DNA from: Ceratorhiza oryzae-sativae | Lineage: Eukaryota > Basidiomycota > Agaricomycetes > Cantharellales > Ceratobasidiaceae | Assembly (NCBI GenBank): GCA_030998015.1 | Contig: JARWMV010000039.1 | Location: 83,445-147,444, forward strand | Reading direction: 5' to 3' | Length of the DNA stretch: 64,000 nucleotides | Shown: positions 27,729 through 39,114 of the stretch, one piece after another | How the letters are laid out: every line of letters begins with the position of its first letter | How positions within the stretch are numbered: the stretch's first letter is position 1 | Position numbers and translations under genes: made by a program | Notes under the pieces: model-generated | What the model was told of the DNA's origin: nothing | The model's input: the letters and a program-made list of their open reading frames with translations, nothing else | The model's database searches: none

Positions 27729-28280
27729 CTGAAGGAAAGTGTTATGTATAGCTATGCGATGTAATCTTGTCTCTGAGAAGTTGTAACATGGTACTTGTAA
27801 TACTATCTATGTAGATCTGACAATGGCCTCATGGTTGGTTGGGAGGAAAATGGTGGCGGTTTGCCGACGCTTGAAAAAGGGTAACTATATGCTGGCGAAC
27901 AACAGGGCACGAAAGATTTTCTAAATTGGTTCGAACTTTGAATTTGCTCAGATCAGTCACCTAGCAATCATTAAAGTAACGTGGGAATGAAATTTAGTCG
28001 GGCGATTCTAGAGTGCAGCAAGCGGTCACGTGGGTCGCAGCTCTTGGTGCTTGACCATTTACGTCAATGGGGTTAAAGCCCGGCTACACACGTCAACCAT
28101 CAGCGCTGTTATTCGTTTGGATCAGAGGCCATTTGATTGGAACCATCCCTCTGCTTGAAAGTATAAATTTCCAACATTCTTAACATCGAACCTCCGGGAA
28201 GCTTTTTTCCGGGCCGAGATCCAGCAGTTTTGTCAAGGTCAATTAGACTGTGAATCAGGGTGATTTTAGGACTTCTTTCT
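27729..28280. other. intergenic
   Basis: Spacer between the P450 and the end-joining factor gene; no coding sequence seen. A short TATA-like AGTATAAAT lies near 28160, about 120 bases before the next start codon. Confidence 0.45.
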
Positions 28281-30106
28281 ATGACAGAATTTACGCAGGT
28301 GCGATTTGACGCTCCGTGCCCTCCTCCCCCTCGTGTCCGACGTAATTGTATATTTCCCTAGAATTGTATTGATATTCAGACACACAGGCATACGCCAATA
28401 CACTAGTTGGGGTACCTTGGTCAATCAAAACCGCGACTAGCCAGGAGCCGAGCGGCCGTGAGACATGTTATTTTTTTGTGAGCGTTGCCGCGCTCCCGAA
28501 ATACTGGGAAACGACCTTGACCTTCGTTTTCGCCCACAGAAATTTATTTCGGATACCGCAGAGAACAAATGCTGCTTCATGGTAACAGATACAATTAATG
28601 TATGGGCTGAAGGTGTGTGTTGGTTATTTGGTCTTTCAATATGTTGCGGTTTTTGATTCCGGTCGGTCTAAAGTTCTTGATTCAAAACATACCTCTCACA
28701 GAGCTCGACATGCTCATTCCGCTCGAGGTTCTTCCAAACGGGGATTCGCCTTGCCGTACCATGACGTCGACGAAGAAGCTGATTGGAGACGCGGGGTTGT
28801 CAAGACTTTGGGCGATGTACACGAAAACGCGATGGAAGGAGGCGTGGAGTTCGAGGTCAAGAGCTCGGAGGTGGCGGTAAGTTCTGGTGATTTCGAGCCT
28901 GGTTCATACTGACGCAATAATAGGACCTGAGTGTGTATTTGTCGGACACGATGCGAGACTTTCACTGGCGCTGGGACGTGATGTCAGTTGGCCGATTGTC
29001 TGGTGAAATTCTGTCAAAGCAGCTGCTTATGCCGATCGTTACGCTGGCAACGGTCATGTCCAACCTCAGTCAGTCCCTTGAGGATACACCCGAAGCTGCG
29101 TTGAAAACTGTCAGTTTTTCTCAAATTTCCCTAGTTTTATGAGCAAGCGTTAAACATCTGGCCAGACGACAGAACGAAAAGCATCAACTGCAAAGGTCAT
29201 GCCGGCTCACCACCTGCAAGGGTTTCTTTGTAGACCGGCTGTCCAAACGACTCTGAGGTTTATCGCTCAGGTGGATGGTGCGTCGAGTGTCTCGGGTGAG
29301 GGGTTAGCTCTCTGCTGAAGGAGCACGGTCTAAATGGACTGCCCAGGTTACGAAGTGCCGGCGCCCAAGCTTGTGTCTACTCCATCAATTGATATGGCGG
29401 GCCCTACTGATGAGCCGGTTCCGCGTGGGTTTGGATCCAATAGCCGAGCGCTAGCTAGTTCGTCGGGGGAATCTATCAATAAGGTGGGGCCCTATCGACC
29501 AGGCCGTTATGCTCAAACTAATTTTGGTAGTACGACGGCTTTGTATCTTCAAGGAGAGGCAAAGGCCGCGATGGTACGGATGAGGAGGATGAGGGATCGG
29601 CCCGGAAGATGCGTCGAGGGGACACGCCCCGTAGGTCCGATCACCTCAGGACAGGGTCACACGAGACACCGACCAACAGACGGGCCTCATTTCCCCGGTC
29701 ACGGCTTGACCCAGACTCAACTGCGACCAAAGCCGAAAGTACACGGCGGACTTCCACTCCCGGTGGAAACAATTCGTACAATCAAACCATGGACGAAGAC
29801 GACGTTGGACCCCCGGCCGCGGCCTCTTCGCAGCCACCCCCGGCCCCATCTCCTGGGATTGTTAGCCCCAAGCCGTCTCGCCCTTCGCCACATGACAACA
29901 TGGCTCGTGCAGCGTCATTTTCCCCGGTTGATAACTCGGATGTTTTCGGAGGGGAGGAGACCCAAACCCAGGCTAGCTCGGACGATTCGGACCGCGAGGC
30001 AGAGCTCGCACGGCGCGTCAGGGCAGCGGGTGCTATTGGTTCGGCCGCGGTGCGCACGCCCGCTGGAGGAGGACTGGGTTCGCGGATGATTAGGAAGAAG
30101 TTTTGA
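28281..30106 (+). CDS. XLF/Nej1-like non-homologous end-joining factor
   Basis: Eight exons: 28281-28298, 28388-28477, 28540-28612, 28674-28876, 28924-29109, 29166-29277, 29347-29483 and 29531-30106. They give about 464 residues. The head domain shows the XLF pattern WSIK...CYFFKF...CCFMVTDTINVWAE, then EFEVKSSEVADLSVYLSD and FHWRWDV, followed by the helix that forms the dimer stalk. The 250-residue tail is Ser/Pro/Asp-rich and disordered, ending in a basic RMIRKKF. In XLF proteins the extreme C-terminus often carries a basic Ku-binding motif, so that role is inferred here. XLF stabilises the DNA ligase IV-XRCC4 complex at broken ends in the nucleus. The first exon is only 18 nt. Splice choices in the tail are less certain than those in the head. 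Confidence 0.75.
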
Positions 30107-30362
30107 ATTTGTTTGTTATCCAGCATGTTTATTCGCTTTATTGATCTACGGACATTTGGATACTGCGCTTATTTTCAGGGGTTGGCTTAAATGGTGGTGA
30201 TCTCAGGTATGACAACATGGAAGCCGACCGAAATCCAGAACGCATGTGAAACCTCTCTTGCTGCGCCATGCACAAGATAAGAGGGTCGTGTGCAGAAAAC
30301 CCTTGCGCCAGACACCAGCATATAACTACTGCCTCATTGATCTCTTCGCTGACAACTATACC

Positions 30363-30896
30363 ATGTCCTCTACGCAGTCCCAGCAGCCAAGGTGAATATG
30401 AACTTGACAGTGCTGAAATTGTTGATAAATCCTCGTAGCAAAATCAATGGCCAGTACCATTCCTTGAAGGGGACTATCGTCGAAGTGGTACGGTTGCCCT
30501 CAAGATCTGAATCGCTCATACTTCTATCCTCTGCAGATTGGCAACCTCTTTGGTTGGGCCTCTTGGACGCAATCCGGGAAGGAAGAACACGCTGCAGGTA
30601 CGTCAACAATATTCTTCGTGAAGTGGAAAATTGTTTAGTTGTCTGGTTGCAGGGGAGGCTGAAATCACTGCTGCTCAAGCTGAGGCTTATGCCGAAGGTA
30701 CCGTCGATCGTGTCGTAGGACGTAAGGATGCGGTCGTTGGTGCTATTGTGGGAGATGAGGCACAGCAGATCGCTGGTTAGTATATAATTTAAACACTTGA
30801 TTCGTCTCGCGACCGTTTTTAACCCTTCGTTACCCCGCAGGCAATGTCCAGCACGACAAGGGAAAGGCTCAAGCCGAAGCCAACGCTCCAGCGTAG
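30363..30896 (+). CDS. CsbD-like / mismatch and cruciform DNA-recognition protein (HMP1-like)
   Basis: Five exons, 30363-30391, 30439-30487, 30537-30597, 30653-30775 and 30841-30896, encode 105 residues. The sequence follows the HMP1/CsbD pattern: [45 protein letters not shown], then [15 protein letters not shown]. The known fungal member binds mismatched and four-way-junction DNA in vitro. Bacterial CsbD proteins are general stress proteins. The protein is small, hydrophilic and without a signal peptide. It lies 256 bases downstream of the XLF-like gene on the same strand, so both neighbours handle unusual DNA, though co-regulation is only a guess. Confidence 0.85.
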
Positions 30897-31169
30897 AAAG
30901 TATCTTTAAGAATTGAAGCCAATATGTTATATACCTTGCTCGTCTCAATTATGAATGCACTATATCGTTTACATACCCCGTCCTTTGCTCCTGTGTGTTC
31001 CAAGTTCAGATTTCATTGTACAACGAATTCGGTTGAGGCATATGGCATAACAATAAAATTCTTTTGCAGAAATTAGCCTCACATATAACTCCCCTAGTCG
31101 TGAAACAAATTCTCAATGTGCTACGCTGTGTTGCTGCCCGGGCTTGGGACGTCGGTCGAGTAAATCCCA

Positions 31170-31795
31170 AGTCCCCGTGAGGCAATAAAGTACGAATCGA
31201 GCTGTATCGGGTCGAACAAGATCTGACGTAGTGGAACGACGAGGGGCGACGACCATTGATCCAAATTGGAGAGACTCTTAACAAATCGGGGCTCGCTAAT
31301 ATCGTGCCGAACCCTTCCCACTCTTACGGTTACCGAATTGTGAATGATTCCAAGTTAGACCTATACCCCTACCTCTTCTACTTCGGCGCGAATATGTTGA
31401 ATATCGGTGGGTGCATCTGCGCTTGATAAATGAGATCAAATTACTTGCATTCCCAAGAGACTTACTAACTTGGTCCTATCCCCGGCGCCAGTGAGATTGA
31501 TACACCTCTGCCCTCAGAGGGAAGCTTGTCGATAGGGTACGGATCTGGTGGGGAGATCCCACGCGCATAGTACCTTGCAGATAACGAAGACATGGATTTG
31601 GGCGTCATCAAGCTGTTTGTGGCAACACGCCCAATCAACTTTGGGCTCATTCAGCAGGCCTCTCCATTTGAGGACGGTGAGAGAAGCGAACGAAAAGCTG
31701 CTGCTAAATCCAGGCCAGTGAATGTCGAGTTATGGGACACTCAATCTGATTCTTGCTCAGTACCACAAACTCCAGGAATCGCTTGAGCATTCCGG
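31170..31795 (+). pseudogene. truncated copy of the C-terminal part of the neighbouring caspase-like gene
   Basis: The plus strand encodes segments matching the C-terminal domain of the intact minus-strand gene at 32-34 kb: NKSGLANIV, YGYRIVND, LDLYPYLFYFGAN, GSLSIGYGSGG, and DLGVIKLFVATRPINF...QQASPFE. A TAG follows EIPRA in frame, and nothing upstream of the C-terminal domain is present. The caspase part is absent. The two copies face each other tail to tail, about 250 bases apart. Confidence 0.75.
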
Positions 31796-32045
31796 CGAAT
31801 ATGAACCGCCAGAGGAACACGAGGCTATGGTCCTAGCGAATTCAGCGCAGATCAGTCTGGAGGTGCCAGGACCTCTCGTGCCATCTGATGCTTTTCAACT
31901 CCCGAGCATTTTTAAAGAAAATATGACATCCTGAACTTGTTATTGTTAATCGTCATGTTTTCCGTAGGACATTCACACTCTCCACAGATATAGCTTCTAA
32001 CGCGGCACCGGCTGCAGTCTGTCACATCTCTACACATTGGTCCAG

Positions 32046-34355
32046 TCATACTGTAGAATATTCATGTTTGCGTTGTACAAGCGCGACAGTAACTGTGTGC
32101 CAAACCCCCCTCATAGCTAGGCTCCGAGCTACTTCAGTCTGAGAAACGTTGTGTCTGTTTCCATCAGGCCCAAATGTGAAAGGAGACACATGCTCGATCG
32201 AGCTAAATTCTGTTGCGAGGTTGGTCACGTATAGCTTAAGCATGCCCAGCTCAAGTTCATTATCATCACCGACCGCAAAAGAGAAGGGAACTACCCCTCC
32301 TGCGCCATATCCAATTGTCAGGGAACCTCCTCGACGTAGGGGTGCAACAGCATGATTCTTTCCAACAGTGGTATCGTTCCAAGGATCTAAATCGAAACTC
32401 CTTCAGAGCGTAAACCGAGAAATCACTCACTCCACTTACCGATTGACTGCTGGTTCACATCAAAATAGAAGAGGTATGGAAACAAGTCGTAGGGTGATTC
32501 ATTCACCAATCTAATTCCATACATTTCATCCGACTTTGCAACAATGTCGACAACCCCTGACTTGTTCAACTCTTGTCCGACTGGGCCAAGCCGTAGCATC
32601 ATATCAGGCTCAACGCGTCTAAACTCGAGCTTGATCGAATCACCGAGTGAGCTTTCTGGATTATTGTCCAAATGCCACATCCACAATGCTGATGCCCGGA
32701 GAACGGTCATAATGTCGTCGACTGCTAGAGGCACTGTGTGGGGTAATTTGTTGACACCATATCGATCGATCAGCGTATGCCGGATTTCAAATGACACACG
32801 GTCTGGCGTTCCTTGTGGTTTGAGGTCAACGATTACATTCGCTCTGCTTCTGCTGCATGGCTGGATGACAACGTTTGTCTGGCTCGCGGTGAAAGCCCTG
32901 TGCCAGTTGTCGTCGACCGAGAGTTTCTCTAGCAATTCCCTCGTGAAATGAACTTTCAGATACTGGCTGGTGCCGCAGTGAGTCTGAAATCCATAGCAAA
33001 TTTCGGGTAAAGTGAAACGTTGCAAGTCGTCATCCCAAGTCATTTCAGAGTGGGCTGGGCGAGATAACGTAACTCGCATAGAACCAAGAGGACGAGTGCT
33101 GGTTGGATTGGCTATATCTGTGTTGAAAATATTGAACTTGGCGCCTGGGGTGATGCCTTGAGCAGTTCCCGCGTTCAAAATGGATTTGTTGTCCTTTGTA
33201 GTGACCAAGATCAACTTGCGGTGCGCGCCGGGTACCCTCGCGTTGAAAATCACTCGATCCTTGTGAAAGCCTTCGCATTGCGGGTGTTGGCTTACCAGAG
33301 TAATCGGATTAGTCATTTTCCCTGTAAGTTACTAATTGAGACGCACTTTTGAAGGGTAGGTAATCGCTGAATACATGCCCTGTAAGTAGTTCTATCCACT
33401 CCGCTCTCGATCAAGGTCGTTATCAACGCAGTCGTAAAATCACCAGCCTTATCCGTTTCATAGGCCAGCTCGTCTACTGCACATGCCGAGAGTAGCACAT
33501 GCGACCGAAGTTCTTTATGTAGCGACCGCGCGTATTCACCTTCATGATGCGATACTTGGACTCGTCGATTATGTCCTCGTCGATATCATTCGGTATGGGC
33601 GCTAAACCGGTAGGAATGAAATAACGCCCCAGACGAGCTCGAGCAGCTGGTAGGCGCGTGCCGCTCGCCGAATAACAGCAATCGAGTATGACCGTCTGCA
33701 TATTGATCAGTTTGCGGCTCAATTTACTATGAGAGGAGTAGCTTACAACATTGTTTCCTTTATCCCCCAATGTTATTCAATAGCTTTGCTATCGTCCTAT
33801 CTGGAATTGCATGTATGGACCCGCCTATATCCTGCGGTACGAGTGCTTGTATATAGTCTTCGCTCGCTTCCCAGCCGTCTGGTTTGGGTAGCTTTGTGCC
33901 ATGTCCAGCATAATATATAAGAATTGGGTCGCCTGGGTTAATTTTATCGTTTGCGCGAATTTTGCAAAGTTCGTCGATGATCCTCTGTCGAGTTGCCTCC
34001 CGATCGAGTAGGATTTGTATCTGTGACTTTGGAACATGGAGGTTTTGAGTCAGGTATTCCTCAACCCGAAGAGCATCCCGAACTGCTCCATAGAGAGGTT
34101 GATCGGGATAGTCGTTGATTCCAATAATCAGCGCATGGAGGGGAGGAATTTCTGTCCTATCAGCGCCAACATCCATTCACAACCGAAAAAACAAAACACT
34201 ACTGGGAGTTACGAGCTTACGTGTAAACATCCTTGGAAGTTGCTTCATGACTTGGGACTCCTCTGCGATATGGGCGGTTTACCATCCATCGAGCGGTTAC
34301 GAGGCTTTACGACTCACAATTTCTGAAAGATTTCCCTCGTCTCAGCATATTCCAT
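32046..34355 (-). CDS. caspase-like (peptidase C14) protein with two apparent frameshifts
   Basis: Proposed exons: 34355-34318, 34262-34221, 34156-33747, 33695-33347, 33290-32440 and 32386-32046. The length is about 676 residues if the frame is followed. The p20-like domain has LHALIIGINDYPD, the catalytic His in YYAGHGT and the catalytic Cys in DCCYSAS. A C-terminal beta-rich domain of unknown role (GSLTIGYGAGG...LKLYVTN) follows, common in Agaricomycete caspase-like proteins. A run of five G (minus strand, near 33770) gives one base too many, and near 33535 one base is missing. The two shifts cancel, but as read the frame breaks on both sides of the catalytic Cys. The gene may be a pseudogene or carry assembly errors. 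The two small first exons are a phase-consistent guess; otherwise the start is the ATG at 34176. Confidence 0.75.
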
Positions 34356-34838
34356 CGTGAATGAGCGTCCAAGCAGAACAGAAGACCAACTGGATAAGGG
34401 GAGTGAATTGTTATCTGACGCCTAGCTCGGCTTGAGGTGCCTCCACTGGGCGTCTATCGATGAGCGATGGAAGTAATAACTGTTTGGACTACACGCCCAC
34501 AGCATCACATCTTGAGATGCTTTGCACAGAACAAAAATCCTGTGCAACCAACAACCAAACAGCGCTGGCTAACCCGATGAGCCAATGACACGACAAGAAA
34601 GACGCACTGGAAACATATCGCCGACTCGCATCGAACGTTCGAGACTTAAACTTGAGCCCGAAGATACTCTCCTACTTTGCAGGCTCCCGAAACTTTGGCA
34701 ATACTAGTATATTAAATTCAGACAAAGACATGCAAAACGTAAGATTAAATCGATCAGACACAAGAGAATCCCAGCAACCGAATCAGTCATTCAAACAGTC
34801 CTGACAGAACCCGACAAACCCAAACCCGGCACCTCCAA
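34356..34838. other. intergenic
   Basis: Short spacer between two minus-strand genes. It should hold the promoter of the caspase-like gene and the 3' end region of the surface-protein gene. No coding sequence seen. Confidence 0.4.
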
Positions 34839-36609
34839 CTACTGCACCTCGGGATGACCCTGGTACGTAGCACCTGTCCAAGCGCCTAGGAAAGATACGA
34901 AATAAGCACATCTCCGTTCAAACATACGAGCTCGGACTTACTTTGCGCGACCGAGCTTCGGTCACCCTGCATACGGGGAATCAGTTATCCAGACAGTAAA
35001 CCTGGGCTCTTGTACACATACCACATGCGCATATGGACTTGGAGGCGGCTGGCCGTAAACAGGGCCATGTCCGAGATTGTTGGTAGTATACATTGGATCG
35101 GCCGGTTTCGTATGATAGGCGGCATCTCCTGCGTACGTCTCATGCTGGATGCCATCCTTTGGCTGACGCGACCGGCGCTTGAAGAACACAACGGCCAATA
35201 TGATCAGTAGGACGACGAGGGCGACTCCACCGGCAGCACCGCCGGCGATAGCACCCACGGGCGTGGACTTGGATGATGCCGGAAGTGGAGTAGGGGTGGA
35301 TGAAGGAGGGGTGGATGAAGGAGTAGGGGTGTTCGGGGAAGCCGAGCTAGAATGCAAGACGATAGTCAGACCGCGAAGCTCCTCGAATCATAACGAGAGC
35401 GCACCTTGGTAAATACATGAGAAAGTCGACACAAGCATAGTCTCCATTCGAGCCTGCATGAGTGATCGTAAAGGTATGAACCTCGGGGGAGAGGTCAGAG
35501 ACATGCCAAAACAGCTTTTGGCTTGTCTAGAACCGATATGGCATTAGTAATTCAACCAACTCGATCAGAGCCAAAAACGGGACGCACCCATGCATGGCCG
35601 GTCGTGGCCGTATCGACAGTATCACCTGCACCTCCGTCGATGCTCAACTGGACCCGGGAGTCGGTGGAATAGTCTTCAGCGAAATACCACAGGGCAGTTC
35701 CGTTGAATCTGAACGTGGCAACGGCTCCGGGTGTTGTCGCGCAGTGCATCGTGCGATTGAAATACATCGCTTGGATCGTGGAGTTGATCGAGGCAGTGGT
35801 ATACTAGCCAGATTTGAGTGCGAGCCATACAATCGAGGCCAAAGCGAGAACATACCCATCTTTTCCAAGAGCCGCCGGAATAGCTCATTTGGTCGCTTTC
35901 ATTGTCCACTAACATCGCTGCGGCTGGTACACTGGTGGCGCCACTACGAACCAATTCAGGACTAGGGGAGCGCTATATGGAACTGGCCCACTTACGGCCC
36001 AAAGTTCTGAGGCTTAATGTCATCGCCGTTCCATGCGGTTACTCTAGAGCAGTGATGAGCCATCAAGCAGTGTGATTACACGAATAGCTTACGCAAAATA
36101 ATCCAGGCCGATTGTATCGTTGTTAATATTCGTGTTACCAAGCACCACCGTATGATCGCCTGTGGACAACCCCACGGCAGACCATATGTTCTGCTGGTAC
36201 AAGGTGGTCGTGCCGGCGTTGGTCCAATTGACATTGACATTATTGGCCCCGTCGAGCGAGATCGCGACCGAGCCAAAACCTGGAGGTTGATCGGCGTAGT
36301 ATGTGATCGAGCTGCCTGAAAAAAGAATCACTCTCAGCGATGTGCGACATGCGGCAAAAATACGCGCTCGCCCTGGAACGCAAACCATGCTTGGGAACCG
36401 TACGCTTGGCTTTGGGTATAGGTGCCCTGGTACCTCTGGGCAGCGCCACCGCTCGTGACGGTGCTCCACCCGGTTTGGCTGTACTGGATCCCAGTAGGGT
36501 TGGATGGACTATACACACTCGAATCATCGATGCGGACCAGGTTGCCCTGGCTGGCCACATAGGAGCCGCAGGCCAGCAAGACGAGGGCAGTTCGCCGAGT
36601 CGTGCTCAT
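34839..36609 (-). CDS. secreted/surface single-pass membrane protein, basidiomycete-type
   Basis: Nine exons: 36609-36372, 36315-36093, 36043-35996, 35943-35856, 35803-35588, 35526-35405, 35346-35022, 34966-34942 and 34885-34839. They give 443 residues. A signal peptide (TALVLLACGSYVASQ) leads into two beta-rich ectodomains, the first with SSITYYADQPPGFGSVAISLDG, the second with FRFNGTALWYFAEDY. A Ser/Thr/Pro stalk, a Gly/Ala/Val/Leu-rich membrane segment (GAIAGGAAGGVALVVLL...), a basic KRRSR stop-transfer and a short Pro/Tyr-rich cytoplasmic tail follow. The architecture suits a cell-surface sensor or adhesion protein; the ligand is unknown. Intron 1 (36316-36371) starts with GC. ATG 36609 gives the best signal peptide; in-frame ATGs 9 and 27 bases upstream are possible. 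Confidence 0.85.
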
Positions 36610-39114
36610 GGGCGTCATCAGGGGGGCCGAGTTCAAACTGTGTCGGCCGCATTCTCCCCTTTTAACCGGTGAAGACAGGTATGGAGCCTGACGTGCCGGC
36701 GCTCGTCGAGGGGGGGATACGCCGAGGGAATGGCCGTTAGCAGCTAGGCCCCTACATTTGCAGCCGAATCGGGCGACCGGGGCAGGAAATGGACTGATCT
36801 CCCACGCGTGCCAAGCCTCGTGCCTGGCTTAGGCCAGGTGACCGAACAGAGGCTTCGACAGCTGACGTGAAACGCAGCTCGTGAATGAACCTCGGCCACA
36901 AGCCCATAGCCGAGCCTGTATGCTCTCGACCGGAGAAACCTGGTGGCATTATCTCCAACGAAAAGGCTCGCGACTGATGATACGGTTTTCCAAGTGAAGT
37001 GGTGATGCCGTCGGCCGGCGAGGTCCGCGGGCGTACTAATTCCCTTTGCACAGCCCCCCCACAGGGATCAACATGCGGAGATCCCTGCGCTGTTTGGGCA
37101 ACCTGCTCCCAGCCGGTTGGTCATGAACCGCGGATAAAGATAAAAATTCCAGCTGCATTGAGGTTGATGCTCAGTAGTTTGGAATCAATCTAGGCAATAT
37201 TCCGAACCAGCTGGAGTATAACCGAGCTATCATTCATTTCGAATCATAGCATCATGATCTAATCGAAACTCTGGCCTTCTATTTCTATACGTTGGGTGGA
37301 TGATTGGCCCGCTGCTCAGCGTGTTAATCCAAGTCAGATTGACCCTTGATTTCGCAGCAAGGCCGGCTCCCCAGTTCGTAGAGATCCTCGGCGCGGTACA
37401 ACGTGGTGCTTTTCACTTTCCTCCCGAGAAATGTATGGGCTGCATAAATTCGACCAACTGTTCGAGGACAATCGGCGTGGGAACTAGCGCGAATTCGGCA
37501 TTAGACCTATCCCAATTCAGTCGCGTGATCCACTAGAGGACACTCTCGGTCAGCCCGCCCATGCCCAGTTTGGCAAAAAGCAATGATCGATGCTCGAGGA
37601 ACCTCTTCTCTAATTCAAAATATCTACGTTGATATAAATATAGGAAAATCTACGGGGACAGTTCTTCTTGGCCTTTGTTGAACCACCCCCTTCATTCGTG
37701 TTCGCCCTTTTGCACGGGAACGGGATCAAATCGGATGCCCTTGAGACTGAAACAAACCAGCGTGTATTCGGATGTGCTTACGCACCACACAAAACGTGAA
37801 TACATTCGACGTGTCAACAAGCACAAAGTTCGTGCGGGCCGGTTCATCAGATTGATGGGGTTATCATTCCAAACTAGCCTGTCATACGTGTACCTACGGA
37901 GTAATTACATGTATTGATCGGTCGGGTCACCGAGGAGACATTCATGCCACCAATCAATACATCTCTGGGTGGCCTCTGTACGGCGCACCGCCTAGATTGG
38001 CTAATTTGGTAGATGATTAATAAATTCCACCCCAAGGAAACGTCAACTTACCTGGTGCAATTGTGGTTGGGTCGCTCTGGCTATTCAATTAGCGTTGGGC
38101 CGATGTTCAGTCAACTATTTTTAGATGCCGAGTAAGCATACGGCTTAAAAGGCGTCTGCGCAGGACTAAGATTGTTGACAGCGTATGCGGGGTCAAACTG
38201 CTTGGTCTGATAGGCAAGCTCTCTTGTGTGTCTCGTGACCAAGTCTATACCTCAACCGACATCACGAGAACATCAGATATAACACTAGTAACATGATCAA
38301 CAGGACTGTCAAGACCACTTCTCCCACCGTTCCACCAGCTATCGCTTCTACTGTAATGTCAACCACAAATTGACTTTTCTCTCCCTGGATGGTGCTCGGA
38401 ACAGATTTTAGAGACCGAGCCAAGAGATATTTTCCCTACCCTAGCTTTAATCTGTGGATGTCTGTGTGGCCTGAGTCCAGTAGAGCAGGCACAGAGTTAA
38501 TAAGATCTTCAGGTAGAGACCTAGTCATGATAAAATCAGGAGTGAGATGGTTTGAGCTACGTCACAGAGTACTGCAAGATGTTACATTCAATGAATATCA
38601 TGATACATGTAGCATATAAACGCATATAGTGCACGTATTGATACAGGGGAATAAGTCTGCAGGATCTGACACAGGGGTCAAAACCTTTCACGTGATCGCC
38701 ATGCACTGTTTCACATCCAACTCCGCTATTTGTTGAACAAACAGGCCGCATATATATTAGTTTAGTAGCCACGATAATCTGCTATTGATAGATAGTAATT
38801 ACATTATGAGGCATGCACTCGATCAAAAGTTATAGCTGTCTCTTAAGCACTATGCGAGTCATGCGATTGCTGCTTCATCCTAGTGCATTCAACATTACAT
38901 ACTTGGATTCTACATTTTACTCGGCGCTCAGAAAATATTTTGGCAAACCGCTATAATCTTTTCCTGCATTTTGATATTTCAACCCATGCGAGTTGGGGAC
39001 ACAGAGAATTCATCAGTAATCGAGAGACTTTATAATACACGAGTATGTGTTAGACTTCAATTTATCGAGGCCGGCAATAGCTCACCGTTATATCTCGTGG
39101 TCATGAGAACGCCC
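36610..39114. other. intergenic, no gene supported
   Basis: A 2.5-kb spacer with short frames only, including 38389-38619 plus, which has no recognisable domain. The first 100 bases should hold the promoter of the minus-strand surface-protein gene. Confidence 0.45.

Noticed and set aside
29334..30089. 251-codon frame over the XLF tail
   Set aside because: Only its first part is exon 7. The rest is out of frame with the acidic, Ser-rich tail that ends in the basic RKKF terminus.
33290..33316. ATG at 33316 as the start of an independent minus-strand gene (297 codons)
   Set aside because: The first residues lie in an intron. Splicing from 33347 to 33290 gives the family consensus RLPTLQNQHPQCEG, so the frame is part of the caspase-like gene.
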